A stretch of 64,000 nt of DNA, from contig CP025321.1 in the NCBI GenBank assembly GCA_004014935.1, positions 1,054,001 through 1,118,000 of the forward strand, given 5' to 3'. Both the position numbers and the translations under genes were made by a program. This DNA comes from Saccharomycopsis malanga. Lineage: Eukaryota > Ascomycota > Saccharomycetes > Ascoideales > Saccharomycopsidaceae. Below the pieces are notes generated by a model. The model saw only the letters and a list, made by a program, of their open reading frames with translations, did no database searches and was not told where the DNA came from. Of this stretch, positions 60,822-64,000 are shown piece after piece (the stretch's first letter is position 1; every line of letters starts with the position of its first letter).

Positions 60822-63623
60822 TCAGTGGTAAGTTGCTTCACTATCAGTATAAAAGTTACGGCAATACAAGTCTTCGCTTCCAAGGGATCTTTCGACGCAA
60901 TGTTTAAACAAGACCGAGAATTCTCTTGCCAACTGCCAGTTGCTCTTCCCCAAGGACACGGCAACGACTCTTAAAAGACCAGTGATGTTTTTCTTATGTT
61001 TGATGGTCGGCAAGACTTTTGCTTGCTGCAAGACAATCTGATGGAAACTGTGGGCGTCGCTGGCGGGAACTGTGTGAAGCACAGAGCCTGTGGCCAGGGA
61101 AAGACTGTTACGGATTCTTCTCAAGAAAGAGTAGCCGTCCTCTGCTTCGGGAATCAAGCCGATATTGGCCGGGATAATGTCGTTTCTGGTAGAGAGAATG
61201 GTGGACTCGGGGCCCTCGACAGTAAAGCAGTATGCCCAGACAGCCAAGGTTGCCATGTAGATGACGTAAGAACGTTCCACTATGGGGTCGTTGAGACACT
61301 CATACTTGTAATTTTTCATGGCAGGATTACTAGACTCGTAATTGTAGTTCTGGGGAGTAAGGAACATCTCAAACAAGTATAGAAGGGCATGGATCACAGA
61401 GACTTTGCCGGAGGTGCTGTAAGCCCACCGTTCGACTCTCAGTTTGACGAGTTTGTAGTCGGCCTCCTCGGGGCGGACGTTCATTCTCCACGGGGCGCCG
61501 GAATAGATGACCAAGTCGTAGTGGCTGATGCGCATGATGATGTGTGCAATATGATACGCAGGATGTTTGCACCGGGTGTCGTTCATGGCAAAGTACGACC
61601 GGAGGCTGTTTTCGCCGCTGGGCTCAAATAGATCGGTGCCCAGATCGGTGAGAAGCACCGAGGACTTGGTGTCGCAGCATCCATGCATGTTGTCGTGGGT
61701 CAAATAGTCTAGAATGTAGCTCAAGTACTCTTTCCAGGAGTCTTCCTTTCCGGCATCCCACCCCAATGCAGACGTCTGGAGGTCGCGTTGCTGTAGCTGG
61801 AAGATGATGGCCAAGAGACCCGACATCAAAATGCGTTTTCCAAAGACACCAGTATGGACAGGCTGGTTTTTGAGAAGACTGCGCATTTCGTGAAGAAACG
61901 GCCGTGGTCGCAAGTCCGCACTAGGCAACTTGAAACTGCAGCCATTGGATTCCCATAGATCGTCGTCACACGGCATTTCGATCTGGATCTGGTGCGCATA
62001 CAAGATGCCCAAATGGCCAAAGATGACCGAATGCGTGGAGTCAATGTAGAACGCCATGAGAGTGGTTCGTTTCAAAGACTCAAAGTCTATCCATTTTGTG
62101 CGCAACAACTGGCGTTTTTCCTCATCGGTTTTGCCGGCAAGATCCTCGTCCATTTCGGGAGAATACTTGTGGTTTGATTTCGTGGGGTTGCCGCCCAACG
62201 TCGGGCTACGCCGTAAAAGCTGTATGATTGCCCCGTGGTGGATATATGTTCTTTCGTGCAAATTACGGGTGGCAAAGAACTTTTCGTAGTATTCCAAGAT
62301 CAAAAGACTTTGAATTACCCACGTTTTCACCGGCAACTCGAAATCACTTGATTCAAACAACCGCCACCGCAACGGAACACATATCGAGTCTGCTAGACTG
62401 CGCGAGTCGGTGATGTATTCGTTCTCATTCCGCCCGGTGGACGATACCAAGCCTGCGCCTAGCATCACCATCGAGAGCACAAGAAGAACCGGTGCTTCGT
62501 TGGCAACAAAGGAAGGTCTATGGAGAAACGGAAACTGGATGTGGAACAACTGCCAATATATCTGCAAACACCGCTGGAACGCCATGACATTCGCATCTAC
62601 ATTCGTTGCCAACGCCGGCAACACCGTCAAAACCGCGGCCATATACTCCGGGCTTATTGTGTACTCCTCGGTGTCGTTGGTGGTTGGATACTGCGGCACT
62701 ACGGTTTGGAATATCTCGTTCATATAAGAGTTGGGGGAAAGCCCAAAGAAAAAGTCGTTATTGCTACTGTAACTGAGCATGTTGTGGCTGTCCATGTTCA
62801 TGTTTGCATCTGCTACATTGCCCATCAAGTTGGTATCTATCCAGGAGCTGATATTTGCTGGTGAGCTTGGAATCTCTAGCTTGTTCAAAGCCAACTGGTC
62901 AAACAAACCATTGCTTGGCAACGCAAGCGTGGCGGGCGTGATGGAATTACTAACATCTTGTGGTTTTCTAAATAACGACCCTTCTCTCCTCTGTGTCATT
63001 ACCTCGTCTTTGATTAACAGATCTGGACTTGTTTCGCTGCCTGATCGAAGCAACATGTCAGTATTGTCTTGTTTCAAGTTCATTACGGTTATGGAAGACC
63101 CATTTTTGAAATATTTCTGTTTTTCTGAATTCCCTTCTTCTACATTTCCATTTTCTACATCTCCTACTACAGCCTCCTCTGTAGGCTTTATATTATCTAG
63201 ATTCAACCCATTGAAAGTCAAGGTGCCCATCCCCTTGAACAATAGGTTCTTTTTAGACTTGAGTTCCAACTGTTTCTGCTCTTCTAGTTTCTTCATCCGA
63301 GCATAATGACGTCTGACATGCCGGTCTTTCAAATCCGACCGCACAAACGTCTTGTTGCAACCCTCCCACCCACACTTGTATATCACCGAGGGGTTGTGGT
63401 TCAACTTGTGTCGTGACAAGTGCTCTGCTCTGGTGAAAGTCTTTGTGCAGCCCTCGTAATCACACTTAAAGTTGCCCACACTTCTCTTCTTCTTTCTCTT
63501 CTGGGGCGTCTCGTGTTCTTCTGCCATTGTCTTACAACCCCTCCGGGCGTTTTCGTCCGAGGACATTTGCCTCGAACTTGTTGACGATGTGTTGCTGCCT
63601 GTTTTCTGGACATCAACACTCAT
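60822..63623 (-). CDS. C2H2 zinc-finger transcription factor with fungal-specific regulatory domain
   Basis: A 933-residue nuclear regulator. A basic signal (QKRKKKRSVG, 41-50) precedes two adjacent C2H2 fingers: finger 1 Cys54, Cys59, His72, His76 (recognition TRAEHLSRHK) and finger 2 Cys84, Cys89, His102, His106 (VRSDLKDRHVRRH). A long disordered linker leads to a fungal-trans (PF04082-type) domain from about residue 340 onward with FHIQFPFLHRPSFV and ILEYYEKFF. This combination is that of the Rsf2/Tda9/Zms1 group and several Candida regulators of filamentation and carbon use. The specific orthologue is uncertain. The frame continues upstream only through a TTG, so the ATG at 63623 is taken. 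Confidence 0.85.
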   Translation of the reverse strand: MSVDVQKTGSNTSSTSSRQMSSDENARRGCKTMAEEHETPQKRKKKRSVGNFKCDYEGCTKTFTRAEHLSRHKLNHNPSVIYKCGWEGCNKTFVRSDLKDRHVRRHYARMKKLEEQKQLELKSKKNLLFKGMGTLTFNGLNLDNIKPTEEAVVGDVENGNVEEGNSEKQKYFKNGSSITVMNLKQDNTDMLLRSGSETSPDLLIKDEVMTQRREGSLFRKPQDVSNSITPATLALPSNGLFDQLALNKLEIPSSPANISSWIDTNLMGNVADANMNMDSHNMLSYSSNNDFFFGLSPNSYMNEIFQTVVPQYPTTNDTEEYTISPEYMAAVLTVLPALATNVDANVMAFQRCLQIYWQLFHIQFPFLHRPSFVANEAPVLLVLSMVMLGAGLVSSTGRNENEYITDSRSLADSICVPLRWRLFESSDFELPVKTWVIQSLLILEYYEKFFATRNLHERTYIHHGAIIQLLRRSPTLGGNPTKSNHKYSPEMDEDLAGKTDEEKRQLLRTKWIDFESLKRTTLMAFYIDSTHSVIFGHLGILYAHQIQIEMPCDDDLWESNGCSFKLPSADLRPRPFLHEMRSLLKNQPVHTGVFGKRILMSGLLAIIFQLQQRDLQTSALGWDAGKEDSWKEYLSYILDYLTHDNMHGCCDTKSSVLLTDLGTDLFEPSGENSLRSYFAMNDTRCKHPAYHIAHIIMRISHYDLVIYSGAPWRMNVRPEEADYKLVKLRVERWAYSTSGKVSVIHALLYLFEMFLTPQNYNYESSNPAMKNYKYECLNDPIVERSYVIYMATLAVWAYCFTVEGPESTILSTRNDIIPANIGLIPEAEDGYSFLRRIRNSLSLATGSVLHTVPASDAHSFHQIVLQQAKVLPTIKHKKNITGLLRVVAVSLGKSNWQLAREFSVLFKHCVERSLGSEDLYCRNFYTDSEATYH

Positions 63624-64000
63624 CGCAGATATCACAATCTGTTCCCCGTTGTTCAATCTTCTACGCCGAGGATTCGTCCTGACCTGCTGCTTCTTCTTTA
63701 GCTAGCAAGGTCTCTCGTTCAATACTATAGCGCAATATTCAATAAAAACACAAGCTATAACTGGATTCAACCTTGTATTTTGTTCTTACAGTGAAAACAA
63801 AAAAACAAAAGCCGCTCTAAATCAACCAAATCAGGCGATATCTTCCTGGAACCAAACTGCCAACTTTTTATAACCAGCCTTTTACTGATTCTTGCTTGAT
63901 ATTGCCCTTTTTAACCAGTCTGTTCAGTGGCGCCACCATCATGTCATCGTTCCTTTACCGCCATCAGCGCTTTTTTTCTCTCAATTTTTTCATCCCCGAC
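63624..64000. other. Upstream region of the C2H2 gene (window end)
   Basis: No gene start is supported before the window ends; the sequence is moderately AT-rich promoter-like DNA. Confidence 0.4.

Overview
This window is nuclear DNA of a budding yeast (Saccharomycotina). The evidence is single-exon genes with clear yeast orthologues, yeast-type introns (GTATGT...TACTAAC...TAG in EFT2), Pga59/62-type GPI wall proteins and a CaaX-ending Rhb1. Family resemblances (Pga59-like, Rhb1, human-type Dpm1) point loosely to Candida/CUG-Ser-type yeasts. I found no CTG codon at a position conserved enough to fix the genetic code. Intergenic DNA is unusually long for a yeast, AT-rich and full of dispersed repeats.

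Layout. 1-268: start of TRP3 (minus). 1458-4871: MED5-like Mediator subunit. 6.7 and 10.6 kb: two divergent Pga59/62-like wall genes around a 3.5-kb shared upstream region. 13.8-16.1 kb: an unknown KEN-box protein and a Ser-rich GPI protein. 17.3-18.5 kb: an old Ty1/copia relic. 18.9-21.7 kb: a CLD1-like hydrolase divergent from a MED9-like gene. 23.2-27.8 kb: RHB1, DPM1, VPS17. 29.4-32.1 kb: EFT2 (EF-2) with a 93-nt intron. 35.7-43.2 kb: BCH1/BUD7 (exomer), UBA2 (SUMO E1), a 2-oxoglutarate oxygenase. 43.6-48.5 kb: a PY-motif membrane protein, a divergent RhoGAP, an unknown membrane protein. 50.6-54.8 kb: GTR2 and SAS2. 57.5-63.6 kb: a membrane protein with Atg39-like layout, COX19 (54-nt intron) and a C2H2/fungal-trans regulator. 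TOR signalling (RHB1, GTR2), Mediator (MED5, MED9) and endosome/Golgi sorting (VPS17, BCH1) are each represented, but no operon-like functional cluster is evident.

The striking feature is the repeat content. About 20 copies or pieces of a short element (full length about 325 bp) have a tRNA-like head with pol III A- and B-box sequences, a unique body and an (ATT)n tail; two copies have convincing target-site duplications. This is a tRNA-derived SINE architecture, which is unusual for budding yeasts. A second family of eight long (about 0.7-1.0 kb) non-coding elements has its own tRNA-like head with a perfect A box, a degenerate B box and a hairpin preserved across copies. The two families repeatedly abut or nest. 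A third, smaller repeat family, several minisatellites, a 126-bp duplication of the GTR2 5' end, and a nuclear mitochondrial fragment carrying a LAGLIDADG motif with in-frame TGA (Trp in mitochondria) complete the picture. All repeat families were recognised by eye; copy boundaries are approximate.
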